64,000 bases of DNA from CAUTUX01 sp963542015. Its GTDB lineage: Bacteria > Bacillota > Clostridia > Christensenellales > CAG-917. The notes beneath the pieces were generated by a model. The model was not told the origin of the DNA, searched no databases, and saw only the letters and a list, made by a program, of their open reading frames with translations. The stretch is from the NCBI GenBank assembly GCA_963542015.1, contig CAUTUX010000004.1, forward strand, positions 1 to 64,000. Reading direction: 5' to 3'. Each line of letters starts with the position of its first letter. The stretch's first letter is position 1. This document shows positions 42,800-53,800 of the stretch, piece after piece. A program made the position numbers and the translations under genes.

Positions 42800-45439
42800 A
42801 TGAAATTCGTATATCAATTCAAAGAAGCAGCAGAATTAGAATGTGATAAGAGAGCGTTATTTGGTGGTAAGGGTGCAAACTTAGCAGAGATGACAAAGTT
42901 AGGAATGCCTGTTCCACAAGGATTTACCATTACAACAGAAGCATGTACACAGTACTACAATGATGGCGAAAAAATTAACCCATCAATTGAAGCTGAAATA
43001 ATGGAAAATATTAAAAAGCTTGAAGAGATTACAGGAAAAGAATTTGGTTCAGAAGAAAATCCTTTACTCGTTTCTGTACGTTCAGGTGCAAGAGCATCAA
43101 TGCCAGGAATGATGGATACAATTTTGAATTTAGGTTTAAATGATGTTGTTGTTGAGAAGTTCGCAAAGAAAACAAACAATCCTAGATTTGCATATGACTC
43201 ATATAGAAGATTTATTCAGATGTATAGCGATGTTGTTATGGAAGTAGGTAAGAAATACTTTGAAGCTTTGATTGATAAAAAGAAAGAAGAAAAAGGTGTA
43301 AAACTTGATACAGAATTGACTGCAGAAGATTTAAAGGATTTGGCAAATGCATTTAAGGCTGAATACTTAAATAAAATTGGTAAACCATTTCCACAGGATC
43401 CAAAAGAACAACTTATGGGTGCAATTAAAGCAGTATTTAGAAGCTGGGATAATCCTAGAGCAATTTACTACAGAAGAATGAATGATATTCCTGGAGATTG
43501 GGGAACAGCTGTCAATGTTCAAATGATGGTATTTGGTAACATGGGCAAGACTTCAGGAACTGGTGTTGCATTCTCAAGAAACCCAGCTACTGGTGAAAAA
43601 GGATTATTTGGCGAATATCTTATGAATGCTCAAGGCGAAGATGTTGTTGCTGGCGTCAGAACACCATCTCCAATCTCTAAGTTACAAAAAGAAAACCCAG
43701 CAGCATATGATCAGTTTGTAAAAATAGTAAATAAACTTGAAAAACATTACAGAGATATGCAAGACATGGAATTTACAATTGAAGAAGGTAAATTATTCAT
43801 GTTACAAACAAGAAATGGTAAAAGAACAGCTGCAGCTGCAATGAAAATTGCATGTGATTTAGTTGATGAAAAAATGATTAAACCTAAAGATGCTGTACTT
43901 ATGCTTGATCCAAAACAATTAGATGCTTTGTTGCATCCTCAATTTGATGCTAAAGCATTAAAAGCTGCAAAGAAAATAGCATCTGCACTTCCAGCATCTC
44001 CAGGTGCTGCAACTGGTAAAATTGTATTTACAGCACAAGATGCAACAGAATGGGTAACAGAAAGAGGTGAAAAGAAAGTTATTCTTGTAAGACTTGAAAC
44101 ATCTCCAGAAGATATTGAAGGAATGCATTATTCTCAAGGTATCTTGACAGTACGTGGTGGTATGACATCTCATGCAGCTGTTGTTGCAAGAGGAATGGGA
44201 ACATGCTGTGTATCTGGTTGTGGTGATATTAAAATTGATGAAGAAAATAAGACATTTGAATTAGGCGGAATGACATTCAAAGAAGGAGATTGGATTTCAT
44301 TAGATGGCTCTACGGGTAATATTTATGGAGAAGAAATCCCTACAGTTCCTGCAAAATTAACTGGTGATTTCGCTAGAGTAATGGAATGGGCTGATAAGTT
44401 TAGAAAATTAAAAGTAAGAACAAATGCTGATACGCCAAAAGATGCAAAACAAGCTAAAGATTTTGGTGCTGAAGGTATTGGTTTGTGCAGAACTGAGCAC
44501 ATGTTCTTTGAAGAATCAAGAATTAAAGCTGTTAGAGAAATGATTTGTTCAGACACATTAGAAGGTAGAGAAAAAGCACTTGCAAAGATTTTACCAATGC
44601 AACAGAATGATTTTGAACAGATTTATGAAACTCTTGAAGGGTTACCAGTTACAATAAGATTCTTAGATCCACCTTTACATGAATTCCTCCCAACAGATGA
44701 AGCTGATATTGCAGATTTGGCAAATACAATGGGTAAGACTGTTGATGACATCAAAGCAATCATCAGATCTTTACATGAATTTAACCCAATGATGGGTCAC
44801 AGAGGATGTAGATTATCAGTTACATATCCTGAAATCGCAGTAATGCAGACAAAAGCTGTTATTGGTGCTGCAATTAAAATTTCAGAGAAACATCCTGAAT
44901 GGAAGATTGTACCTGAAATAATGATTCCACTTGTTGGTGAAGTAAAAGAATTAGCATATGTAAAGAATATAGTTACTGAAACAGCAAAGGCTATGATTAA
45001 AGAAAATAAATCAAAACTTAAGTTCAAAATAGGTACAATGATTGAAATACCGCGTGCTGCAATCACAGCTGATGAAATTGCAACAGAAGCAGAATTCTTC
45101 TCATTTGGTACAAACGACTTAACACAGATGACATTTGGATTCAGCAGAGATGATGCTGGTAAGTTCTTAAAGGACTACTATGACAAAAAGATATATGAAT
45201 CCGATCCATTTGCAAAACTTGACCAAAAAGGTGTTGGACAGTTGATTAAAATAGCTGCAAGATTAGGAAGAGAGACAAGAAGCAATTTACACTTAGGAAT
45301 CTGTGGAGAACATGGTGGTGATCCATCAACAATTGAATTCTGCCACAATGTAGGTCTTGACTATGTATCTTGCTCACCATACAGAGTACCTATCGCAAGA
45401 CTTGCAGCAGCTCAGGCAGCATTAAAGAGTGCTAATTAA
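42800..45439 (+). CDS. ppdK: pyruvate, phosphate dikinase
   Basis: Interconverts pyruvate, ATP and Pi with PEP, AMP and PPi. 879 aa in three domains: N-terminal nucleotide-binding (FGGKGANLAEMTKLGMPVPQ; SVRSGARASMPGMMDTILN), central phosphohistidine (GGMTSHAAVVARGMGT, His at about residue 457) and C-terminal PEP/pyruvate barrel (GLCRTEHMFF, GIEIPRAA-type IEIPRAAITAD, GTNDLTQMTFGFSRDD and the catalytic Cys in LGICGEHGGDP). Codon use and strong SD AGGAGG suggest high expression. Together with eno and pta-ackA it points to PPi-linked glycolysis with acetate formation. Confidence 0.98.
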   Translation: MKFVYQFKEAAELECDKRALFGGKGANLAEMTKLGMPVPQGFTITTEACTQYYNDGEKINPSIEAEIMENIKKLEEITGKEFGSEENPLLVSVRSGARASMPGMMDTILNLGLNDVVVEKFAKKTNNPRFAYDSYRRFIQMYSDVVMEVGKKYFEALIDKKKEEKGVKLDTELTAEDLKDLANAFKAEYLNKIGKPFPQDPKEQLMGAIKAVFRSWDNPRAIYYRRMNDIPGDWGTAVNVQMMVFGNMGKTSGTGVAFSRNPATGEKGLFGEYLMNAQGEDVVAGVRTPSPISKLQKENPAAYDQFVKIVNKLEKHYRDMQDMEFTIEEGKLFMLQTRNGKRTAAAAMKIACDLVDEKMIKPKDAVLMLDPKQLDALLHPQFDAKALKAAKKIASALPASPGAATGKIVFTAQDATEWVTERGEKKVILVRLETSPEDIEGMHYSQGILTVRGGMTSHAAVVARGMGTCCVSGCGDIKIDEENKTFELGGMTFKEGDWISLDGSTGNIYGEEIPTVPAKLTGDFARVMEWADKFRKLKVRTNADTPKDAKQAKDFGAEGIGLCRTEHMFFEESRIKAVREMICSDTLEGREKALAKILPMQQNDFEQIYETLEGLPVTIRFLDPPLHEFLPTDEADIADLANTMGKTVDDIKAIIRSLHEFNPMMGHRGCRLSVTYPEIAVMQTKAVIGAAIKISEKHPEWKIVPEIMIPLVGEVKELAYVKNIVTETAKAMIKENKSKLKFKIGTMIEIPRAAITADEIATEAEFFSFGTNDLTQMTFGFSRDDAGKFLKDYYDKKIYESDPFAKLDQKGVGQLIKIAARLGRETRSNLHLGICGEHGGDPSTIEFCHNVGLDYVSCSPYRVPIARLAAAQAALKSAN

Positions 45440-45468
45440 GAAATTAATTACATTTAAATACTGAAATT

Positions 45469-45497
45469 AAAAGCCATTTAGTAATTAGATGGCTTTT
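45469..45497 (+). terminator. ppdK terminator
   Basis: Stem AAAAGCCAT / ATGGCTTTT around a loop of 11 bases, ending in TTTTAAAA. Separates ppdK from dnaG. Confidence 0.75.
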
Positions 45498-45521
45498 AAA
45501 ATATAAAGGGATGTTATTTAC

Positions 45522-47231
45522 ATGGCAGAGGATTTTAATAGTTTTAAGCAGAATTTATTATCGAGAGTAAACTTAGCCGATGTAATAGCTGATTATATTC
45601 CTATTAAAAAAAAAGGTGTTAGATTTTTTGCAAAATGTCCATTTCATAATGAAAATGATGAGTCATTCTGCATAAACAGTGAAGGATATTATCACTGTTT
45701 TGGATGTCAAGCATCTGGGAATGCTATCACGTTTATAATGCAGTATGAATCAGTAAGTTTTATGGATGCCATTAAAATTTTGGCAAAAAAATATAATGTA
45801 GATATTCCAAAATTTACAAGTAATTTTTCATCACAAGAACATTACGAACATAGTGAAACTTTAAAAAAGATAATGGATGAAACCCGTATTTTTTATTTGG
45901 AGAATCTAAACAGTCCTGGTGCGGAAGAAGCTATTAGATATTTGGAAAGTAGAGGTATTACTCAAGAAGTAAGAAAATATTATTCAATTGGTTTGTCACC
46001 AGATAAAACATCTTTATTTAATTATTTAAATAGAAAAGGTTACCTAACAAAAGATTTACTTGATTGTGGAGTTATTACTCATTACAACACCGATTTCTTT
46101 GCCGAAAGAATTATTGTTCCAATATTTAACAGTAGGAATGAGTGTGTTGCATTTGGTGGTAGAAAATATAAAGAAGGTCACGAGGGCGGTAAATATATTA
46201 ACAGTGGTGACACTGCATTATTTAAAAAAGGGAATATCATTTTTGGTGCAAATTACATTAGAAAAGAAAGAAGTGCACAAAATCAGATAGATGAAGTTAT
46301 TTTAGTTGAAGGATATATGGATGTAATTGCATTAGGATCTGTAGGGATTAAAAATGTCGTAGCAGGAATGGGAACCGCTTTAAAGCTTTCACAGTGCAAC
46401 GAAATTAAGCGTTTAGCTAGCAATGTTCTAGTTTGTTATGACGGTGATGATGCTGGACAAAAAGCAGCAACGAACAATTTGCTAAGCCTATATGAAGTAG
46501 GGTTATTTCCAAAAGTTATTACGTTGGATTATGGCTTAGATCCAGATGATACTGTTAGAAAATTTGGCAAGGAATATTTCCTTAACAAAGTAAAGTCAGC
46601 AACTGGAGCCATTGACTTTTTGATAAATCGTCAGAAAGAAGGACTTGATATTGAGAAGTATAACGATAAGATGTTATTTGCAACAAGATTGCGTGATAAT
46701 ATTTTTGAAAAACTACCATCAGAAATTGCTAGTACACTCTCTCATCAAGTTTCTAAAGATTACGATATTGACATGAGTGAATTAAGTAAAATGGTAGTGG
46801 CGTCACAAGTAGTACATAAATCGTCTCTAGAAAAACAACAAGATAACCAAATTAAAGATGAACAGATCTTGTTAAAATACTTATTGATAAAGTTGCCTTT
46901 TGTAGATATAGAGCAAATAAAATTGGAATACTTTTCTGATTCATTTACTAAAGAGCTATTTAAATTTGTTTTGAGTAATTATTCGTTACCAAAAACAGAA
47001 CTTGCAAACAAGCTATATGAGACATTTCAGTCATATGGAAAAGAATTTAATGATTATACTGAAGAGTTAAATAAATTATTTCAGTCAGATACCTTTAAAG
47101 AAGAAAAAAATGAAGATACCGAGTGTCGTGATCTTCGTAATCAGGAATCGACATATAATAAAATTTTAAAGAAGTTGCATACAAGGTATAAGCAAAAAAA
47201 ATTATTAGAAAAAAATATAAAAATACATTAA
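45522..47231 (+). CDS. dnaG: DNA primase
   Basis: Synthesises RNA primers at the replication fork. Zinc-binding domain KCPFHNENDESFCI...YHCFGCQASGN (CxxH, CxxC), catalytic core with toprim motifs VILVEGYMDVIAL and NVLVCYDGDDAGQKA, and a C-terminal DnaB-interaction region. 569 aa is near normal. dnaG-sigA is the conserved order in Firmicutes. A clear promoter was not found between the ppdK terminator and the ATG. Confidence 0.97.
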   Translation: MAEDFNSFKQNLLSRVNLADVIADYIPIKKKGVRFFAKCPFHNENDESFCINSEGYYHCFGCQASGNAITFIMQYESVSFMDAIKILAKKYNVDIPKFTSNFSSQEHYEHSETLKKIMDETRIFYLENLNSPGAEEAIRYLESRGITQEVRKYYSIGLSPDKTSLFNYLNRKGYLTKDLLDCGVITHYNTDFFAERIIVPIFNSRNECVAFGGRKYKEGHEGGKYINSGDTALFKKGNIIFGANYIRKERSAQNQIDEVILVEGYMDVIALGSVGIKNVVAGMGTALKLSQCNEIKRLASNVLVCYDGDDAGQKAATNNLLSLYEVGLFPKVITLDYGLDPDDTVRKFGKEYFLNKVKSATGAIDFLINRQKEGLDIEKYNDKMLFATRLRDNIFEKLPSEIASTLSHQVSKDYDIDMSELSKMVVASQVVHKSSLEKQQDNQIKDEQILLKYLLIKLPFVDIEQIKLEYFSDSFTKELFKFVLSNYSLPKTELANKLYETFQSYGKEFNDYTEELNKLFQSDTFKEEKNEDTECRDLRNQESTYNKILKKLHTRYKQKKLLEKNIKIH

Positions 47232-47243
47232 AATTAAGAGGAT

Positions 47244-48731
47244 ATGATGATAGATAAAAAGAAATTAACCGCTTTAGACATTATTTTGGAAGATAAGGGT
47301 TTTCTTGTTGATAAAAAAGATGCTCAAATTAACAAAAATGAGTCTGTATCTGAATCTACAAAAGAAAATAGTAATGAAGTAGCACCTGAAAAGCAGACAA
47401 TCCAAAAACTTTTGAGTAAAATTAAAATAGATAACAAATCTGAAAGTACTAAACCTGCAAAAAAAACGAAGAAGATAAGTAAAAAAAATGCACAAAACCG
47501 ATTGAGTGAAATACCAACACTTAATACATTTATTAGTATAAGCGAAGAAAAAACTAAGGAACTTTTAAAGAACAATTTTACAGAAGCTTCTAGAATAATA
47601 GCTGGGCAAGAAATTGCACCAGAAGGGTTCTTATTCGCAGATCTTGATTTGGATGAAATTGATAAATATGGGAAAGGAAATAAGAAGTTTCTCCAAGAGA
47701 TAAAAAAATTGTATGAGACAGCAAAAGCAACAAACTCAATCACATTATCAGAAATTAATTTACGATTAGAAAAATTCTATCCAGATGTTGACGAGATGGA
47801 ATATATTTATTCAGCATTTAAGAATAAAGGCATAACAATTATTGAAGATGAAGTACCTACAAAAATAGATTTTCAAGATCCAAATATGAGTTTAGATAGA
47901 TATGTGGATGACTCTGTTAAGCTTTACTTAACTGAAATAGGACAAGTTGAACTTTTAAAAACAAAAGAACAAGAAAAAGAACTTGCCATGAGAATAGAGG
48001 CTGGAGATGAAGAAGCAAGAAAACGACTCATTGAAGCGAACTTGCGTCTTGTTGTTTCTTTAGCAAAAAAATGGACTGGTAGAGGAATGTCATTTCTTGA
48101 TTTAATACAAGAAGGCAATGGCGGATTGATGAAGGCAGTTGAGAAATTCGATTATAAAAAAGAATTCAAGTTTTCAACATACGCAACCTGGTGGATCAGA
48201 CAGGCAATTACAAGAGCAATTGCAGACCAATCAAGAACTATTAGAATTCCTGTCCATATGGTCGAAACAATCAATAAGCAAGCAAGGACAATAAGAGCAT
48301 TAACACAAGAATTAAATAGAGAACCAACCCAAGAAGAGATTGCAGAAAAAATGGGAATCTCAGTTGAAAAAGTTATTGAAATACAGAAAATAAATCAAGA
48401 CCCACTTTCTTTAGAAACACCAATCGGAGAAGAAGATGATAGCCATATTGGTGATTTCGTTGAAGATCATTCAGCTATTTCGCCAGTTGAAGCAGCTGAG
48501 CATAAATTATTGCGTGAACGACTTATGGAAGTTTTAAAAACATTAACTGCTCGAGAAGAGAAGGTTCTCAGGTTAAGGTATGGTCTTGATGATGGACATA
48601 CAAGAACTCTTGAAGAAGTAGGACATGTATTCAATGTTACAAGAGAAAGAATAAGACAGATAGAGGCAAAAGCTATTAAAAAGCTTAAATCGCCAGCGAA
48701 GACAAAAAAATTGGAGGATTTCAATGTTTAA
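47244..48731 (+). CDS. sigA: RNA polymerase principal sigma factor SigA/RpoD
   Basis: Directs transcription from promoters of the TTGACA/TATAAT type found throughout this window. 495 aa: a Lys-rich N-terminal extension of about 215 residues, region 1.2 (DDSVKLYLTEIGQVELL), 2.1-2.4 (LRLVVSLAKKWTGRGMSFLD, KFSTYATWWIRQAITRAI), region 3 and 4.2 (VTRERIRQIEAKAIKKL). In the region 2 core EGNGGLMKAVEKFDY, Gly replaces the usual Leu/Ile of EGNLGL. The alternative ATG three bases downstream is equally possible. Its end overlaps trmK by eight bases. Confidence 0.97.
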   Translation: MMIDKKKLTALDIILEDKGFLVDKKDAQINKNESVSESTKENSNEVAPEKQTIQKLLSKIKIDNKSESTKPAKKTKKISKKNAQNRLSEIPTLNTFISISEEKTKELLKNNFTEASRIIAGQEIAPEGFLFADLDLDEIDKYGKGNKKFLQEIKKLYETAKATNSITLSEINLRLEKFYPDVDEMEYIYSAFKNKGITIIEDEVPTKIDFQDPNMSLDRYVDDSVKLYLTEIGQVELLKTKEQEKELAMRIEAGDEEARKRLIEANLRLVVSLAKKWTGRGMSFLDLIQEGNGGLMKAVEKFDYKKEFKFSTYATWWIRQAITRAIADQSRTIRIPVHMVETINKQARTIRALTQELNREPTQEEIAEKMGISVEKVIEIQKINQDPLSLETPIGEEDDSHIGDFVEDHSAISPVEAAEHKLLRERLMEVLKTLTAREEKVLRLRYGLDDGHTRTLEEVGHVFNVTRERIRQIEAKAIKKLKSPAKTKKLEDFNV

Positions 48732-49347
48732 ATTGGACGAAAGATTAAAAAGAATTGCAGATCTAATTACATTTAATAGTTTTGCGGATATTGGGTGTGA
48801 CCATGGCAAACTTGTTGCATATAAAAGTGAAGATTGTTCAAAAATAATTGCAACAGATATAAATGAAAAATGTCTTGCTAAAACAATTAAGCTTATAAAA
48901 GAGAATAATTTGATGAGTAAAGTAGAAACTCGTTTAGGTAATGGACTTGATGTAATTGCAGATAACGAAGTTGAGTGTATAGTTATAGCAGGAATGGGTG
49001 GCGACTTGATTGCAGACATTATATCTGCAAATAAAAATTTTGATTGTTATATTTTATCGCCAAACACGCATCCAGAAATTGTTAGAGAAAAACTGATACA
49101 AAAAGGATATAAAATTGATGTTGATGAAATGTTGTTCTTTAATAGAAAATGGTATCCAATAATCAAGGCAACAAAGGGCACTGATACTCTTGATAATTTG
49201 CAAATTAAATACGGAAAATTCTATAAAACAGAGCCATCTACAATTGAATATTTAAAATATAAAAGAACTTTACTAAAGCAAATTAATAAAGACTCATTAA
49301 ATGAAGTTATTGCTGAATTGGACAATATTTTAAGTCATGTATGTTGA
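48724..49347 (+). CDS. trmK: tRNA (adenine-22-N1)-methyltransferase TrmK
   Basis: Methylates A22 of tRNA. 207 aa: SAM-binding FADIGCDHGKLVAY, acidic ATDINEKCLAKT, GNGLDVI and the catalytic-site IVIAGMGGDLIADII, all typical of TrmK/YqfN. The SD GGAGG is inside the end of sigA and the last bases overlap nif3. The sigA-trmK-nif3 order is conserved in Firmicutes. Confidence 0.93.
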   Translation: MFKLDERLKRIADLITFNSFADIGCDHGKLVAYKSEDCSKIIATDINEKCLAKTIKLIKENNLMSKVETRLGNGLDVIADNEVECIVIAGMGGDLIADIISANKNFDCYILSPNTHPEIVREKLIQKGYKIDVDEMLFFNRKWYPIIKATKGTDTLDNLQIKYGKFYKTEPSTIEYLKYKRTLLKQINKDSLNEVIAELDNILSHVC

Positions 49348-50071
49348 AGATATAATTAATCAATTAGAAAAAATCGCACCGACTGATCTTGCTGAAGAGT
49401 GGGATAATGTTGGTTTACTAATTGGTGATAGAAAAAATGAAGTTTCAGGAATACTTATTTCTTTAGATTGCGATGAAAGCACAGTAGATTTTGCGATTAA
49501 AAACAATTTAAATTTAATAATTACACATCATCCAATAATTTTTAAAGGTCTTAAAAAAATTAGCGAATCAAATAAAAATGTAATTAAGTTAATTCAAAAT
49601 AATATTTCGGTATATTCTGCACATACAAATTTCGATAATTGTAGTAGAAGTATGAACAATTACATAGCAGACAAACTGGGAGCTTTTAATATTAGAAAGG
49701 AACAGGAAGGAATTATTTTTTCAATAAAGACAACCTTACTCAAAGATTTTGCACTTAGAGTTAAAGAAATTATTTCTGAAGATATGTTAAAAATAAAGGG
49801 TGATTTAAGAAAAAATGTTTCAACTGTTTATTTGTGTACTGGATCTGGCATGAATTCTGAATCTTTTGCCCATGCTGAAGAAGTATGTGATGTCTTCGTT
49901 ACATCTGAAATAAAACATAATTATTGGGTAGAAGCTAGCAAATTGGCATTAATAGAATTCTCTCATTTTTCTAGTGAATTGCCATTTGAAAGTATTGTTT
50001 ATGATATACTTAAAAGTGCTGAAATACCAGTTAAAAAAGCAAATTCAAACAAACCATATAAAATTATATAA
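49337..50071 (+). CDS. Nif3-like dinuclear metal center protein
   Basis: A 244-aa Nif3/YqfO-type protein. Metal-binding His pair in LIITHHPIIFKGLKKI, AHTNFDNC, and the C-terminal DVFVTSEIKHNYWVEA with FSHFSSELP are present; the inserted PII-like domain of long YqfO proteins is absent. The family's activity is not firmly settled (GTP cyclohydrolase I type 2-like annotations exist). Overlaps trmK by 11 bases. Confidence 0.9.
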   Translation: MYVEDIINQLEKIAPTDLAEEWDNVGLLIGDRKNEVSGILISLDCDESTVDFAIKNNLNLIITHHPIIFKGLKKISESNKNVIKLIQNNISVYSAHTNFDNCSRSMNNYIADKLGAFNIRKEQEGIIFSIKTTLLKDFALRVKEIISEDMLKIKGDLRKNVSTVYLCTGSGMNSESFAHAEEVCDVFVTSEIKHNYWVEASKLALIEFSHFSSELPFESIVYDILKSAEIPVKKANSNKPYKII

Positions 50072-50082
50072 GGAGCTACGAG

Positions 50083-50811
50083 ATGAAATACCAAGCCTTA
50101 CTAGATTATCAGACAAAAGAGATAGAAAAAATTAAGTTAAAAGATGCAGTTAAACAAGATAAAAGTTTAAATTTATATTATAGGTCTAAGACAATTTTAG
50201 AAAGTGATGAAAAAAATAAAAAATTATTAGAAGAAAAGAATACTTACCATAGCAACTTCTTAGAAGAAATAGAAAAGGATCTAATTAAACATCAAAAAAA
50301 ATATGATGAATTAGTAAAAAAAACATTGAATACAGATTCAATTGATAAATTAAAAGTTTGTCTTGATGAAATAATTAATGAGAAAGATAGTATAATTAAA
50401 ATCTTTGAACAAATTAAAAAAAATGAAGAAGTAATCTCGAAATTAACTAGTTCTATTTTAAGTGCAGATAAATTAAAGACTTATGAAGAGTATATTAAAA
50501 ATAATGACGAACAGATTACGCAACTGTCAAAAAAGGTAAAAGAAAAATTGAAACAACTTGACGACGAAATAGTTGCACTTAGGAAAAAAGTTCCACAACA
50601 ACATTTAGATATTTATGATAGAAAAAAAGTAGAAGCAATAAATAACAATAAAAATACTGGAATTATTGTTGCCGTTGTTAAATACGATTGTGCACATTGT
50701 AACCATTGTTCACTTGAAATTTCACCAGATGTTAAAAACAAATTAAAACAAGGTGATTTGGTAGAATGTGAGAGTTGTCATATGTTGTTAGTTATGGAGG
50801 AAAATAAATGA
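50083..50811 (+). CDS. coiled-coil protein with C4 zinc ribbon
   Basis: A 242-aa protein: residues about 1-175 form a long, highly charged coiled coil, then a C-terminal zinc ribbon with CAHCNHC (about 206) and CESCHMLL (about 229). This matches the COG1579 zinc-ribbon proteins that often follow nif3 in Firmicutes and other bacteria; their function is poorly defined, with proposed roles in nucleic acid binding. Its TGA overlaps the ATG of lacZ (ATGA), and its 3' end carries the lacZ SD (GGAGG). Confidence 0.8.
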   Translation: MKYQALLDYQTKEIEKIKLKDAVKQDKSLNLYYRSKTILESDEKNKKLLEEKNTYHSNFLEEIEKDLIKHQKKYDELVKKTLNTDSIDKLKVCLDEIINEKDSIIKIFEQIKKNEEVISKLTSSILSADKLKTYEEYIKNNDEQITQLSKKVKEKLKQLDDEIVALRKKVPQQHLDIYDRKKVEAINNNKNTGIIVAVVKYDCAHCNHCSLEISPDVKNKLKQGDLVECESCHMLLVMEENK

Positions 50812-53800
50812 GTACATACTTTAATGATAAAAATATTTATGGCTTAAATTTATCAAAAAAGCATGGAGCAGGATTCCCAATTGATGAAAAAGGTAAAGAA
50901 AAAATACAGTCGTTGAATGGTGATTGGAACTTTAAATTTTTCCAGTCCGTTGTTTTAAAAACAATGAACCCTAATGAATGGGACAAAATACAAGTACCAT
51001 CAAACTGGCAACTTAAGGGCTATGGAATACCACAATATACAAATATAAGATATCCTTTAGCTATTAATACAAAAGGAAAAATGCCTTATATAAATCCGTA
51101 TAAAGATCCTTGTGGATTATATATGAGAGATTTCGACATTGATAATCTTGACGACAATGTTTCAATAAATTTTGCAGCGAATTCGGCAGCTGAACTATAT
51201 ATAAATGGAAATTTTGTAGGATATTCAGAATCATCATTTGATTATCAAGAATATGACATAACTAAATATCTAAAAATTGGTAAAAACCAAGTTAAAATTC
51301 TTGTTTATCAGTATTGTACTGGTAGCTATCTTGAAGATCAGGACATGTGGAGATTGTCTGGTTTATTTAGGGACATTAATCTTATTTTCATTCCAAAAAT
51401 ATATGTGCGTGATATATATGCAAGATCCGATTTTAAAAGTGAAGATTTAAGTAAGCCAAGACTTTTGGTGGACTTTGTTGTAAGGAATAAAGGAACTAAG
51501 TTAGTAAACGGTAAAGCAGTTTTGAAGTTACTTGATGGCAAGAATGAGTTATTTTCAATTGAAAAAGAAATTAGCAGTTTAAATGACACAGATAAAAAAT
51601 CATTTAGAGTTGAAAAAGATCTAGCAGATATTAAACTTTGGAGTGCTGAAAACCCATATTTGTATAAATTAGTTTTAACTGTTTATGATGATAATAATAA
51701 ATTTTTAGATTCTAGAGTTCTAAATTTTGGATTTAGAAAAATTGAAGTTGTTCCATCTATAGGTGATAAGCCAGCTACAATAAAGTTAAATTGAAAAATT
51801 CTTAAAATTCGTGGTGTAAATAGACATGAGTTTCATCCAGATTATGGTCATGCAGTACCTAAAGAGATAACAGAACAAGACATACTTCTATTAAAGAGAA
51901 ATAATATAAACAGTATAAGAACATCTCATTATCCAAATACAAGACATTTTTATGATTTATGTGACAAGTACGGCATCATGGTAATGTCTGAAAATAATCT
52001 TGAAACACATGGACTTGCAATTCGTTATCCAGGTGATGTTCCATACTGGATCGAACAAACAACATGGCGTATGGAAAATATGGTAATGAGATTTAGAAAT
52101 CATCCATCAATATTATTTTGGTCAATTGGTAATGAGGCTGGTAATGGTAAGTCTTTTGCAAGTATGTACAAACGGGCAAAGGAACTTGACGACAGACCTG
52201 TACACTATGAATCAGATTTGAAAATGAAGTATACAGACATCTTAAGTGAAATGTATACAAGATTAGAAAAGATAGATGATATTTTAAATAAAAAAACACA
52301 CATACATTCTCAAGCTCTATACCAACCCGCAGGTTCTAGATTAACCCCTGCAATGTATAAAAACTTGCCATTCATATTGTGTGAATATGCACATGCAATG
52401 GGTAACAGTTTGGGTAATTTTAAAGATTATTGGGATAAATTCAAACAATCTGATCAATTGTGTGGTGGGTATATTTGGGATTTTGCCGATCAATCAATAA
52501 AGCGTATATTGCCTGATGGGAAAACTGAATGGACATATGGTGGTGACTGGGGAGATGAACCACATGATGGAACATTTGCATGTAACGGAATAGTTAAACC
52601 AGATCGTTCTTTTAATCCATCAATGTATGAGGTAATAAAGGTATATCAACAAATTCAGTTTAAAATTATTGACAATAAAATAGAAATTACAAATGAATAT
52701 CTATTTACAGATGCAAGTAAATTTGAATATACAGCAGAATTATTAGTTGATGGTATTGTTGCACAAACAAAAACGCTAAATGTTCCAGCCATTCCACCAG
52801 TATCAAAGGCATTAGTTGATGTTCCATTTGATTTATCAAAAGTAAATGGGGATGAAGTATATATAAATTTATATGCAAAATATAAGGTTGATGAGTTTAT
52901 ATATAAAAAAGGACATCCTGTAGCAACAGAACAAATTATAATTAAAGATTTTAAACCAAAAGCAGTTCATGAATTAAAGAGTACAAAATCAACACATGAT
53001 GATGACTATGTATTCTTAAATTCTAACAATATTACTGCTGCTATAAATAAATCAACAGGATTTATAGAGTTTATTAAAATAAACGGTAAACAAATTCTTG
53101 AACACAGCTTAATTTTAAATTTCTTTAGAGCTCCTGTTGATAATGATGATTCAAAGAACTTGCCTAGGTTCTTAGTCAAATGGTTTGGAAAGGTATTTTT
53201 CAAAAATGCAGTAAAGGAATTAGTTTTAACGAAACAAATGTTAAATAAAAATTCATATCAAGTATCATGGAGAAGCGGAGTAAGGTTCTCAAAAATTCAA
53301 GCTAAGTATACTGCAGTTGAAGAAGGAATACTCGTTGAACTTATTTGTAAGAATAATTTTTATTCGTTACCAAAATATGGATTTAGGTTTAAAACTAAAT
53401 TAGATAATCAGATTAAATTTTTCGGTAGGGGACCACATGAAAACTACTGTGACAGAAAGTATTCTGCACATCTTGGCACATATGAGGGCAAAGTAGAGGA
53501 TTTTCAACACGAATATGTTGTGCCTCAGGAAAATGGCAACCACACAGGCATAAGATATTTGGAAATTGGTGGCGATAATGGAATTTGCATAGAAGCGGTA
53601 AATAAGCCATTTGAATTTACAGCTCACAACTATTCAATGGAAGATTTAGAAAAGGCTACCCATTTACATCAACTTAATCACGAAAATGATTTATTAGAAA
53701 TAGCAATTGATGGAATGCAAAAAGGAGTTGGTGGTGACATACCTGCTCTTGCATGTGTTAAAAAGCAGTATAAGATTTTACCAAATCAAGAGCATACATT

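Noticed and set aside
51792..51794. Genome-wide recoding of TGA (as glycine or tryptophan)
   Set aside because: TGA ends ffh, rimM, trmD, rnhB, hemW, trmK and nadK exactly where their families end, several overlapping the next gene's start, so it is a standard stop in this organism.
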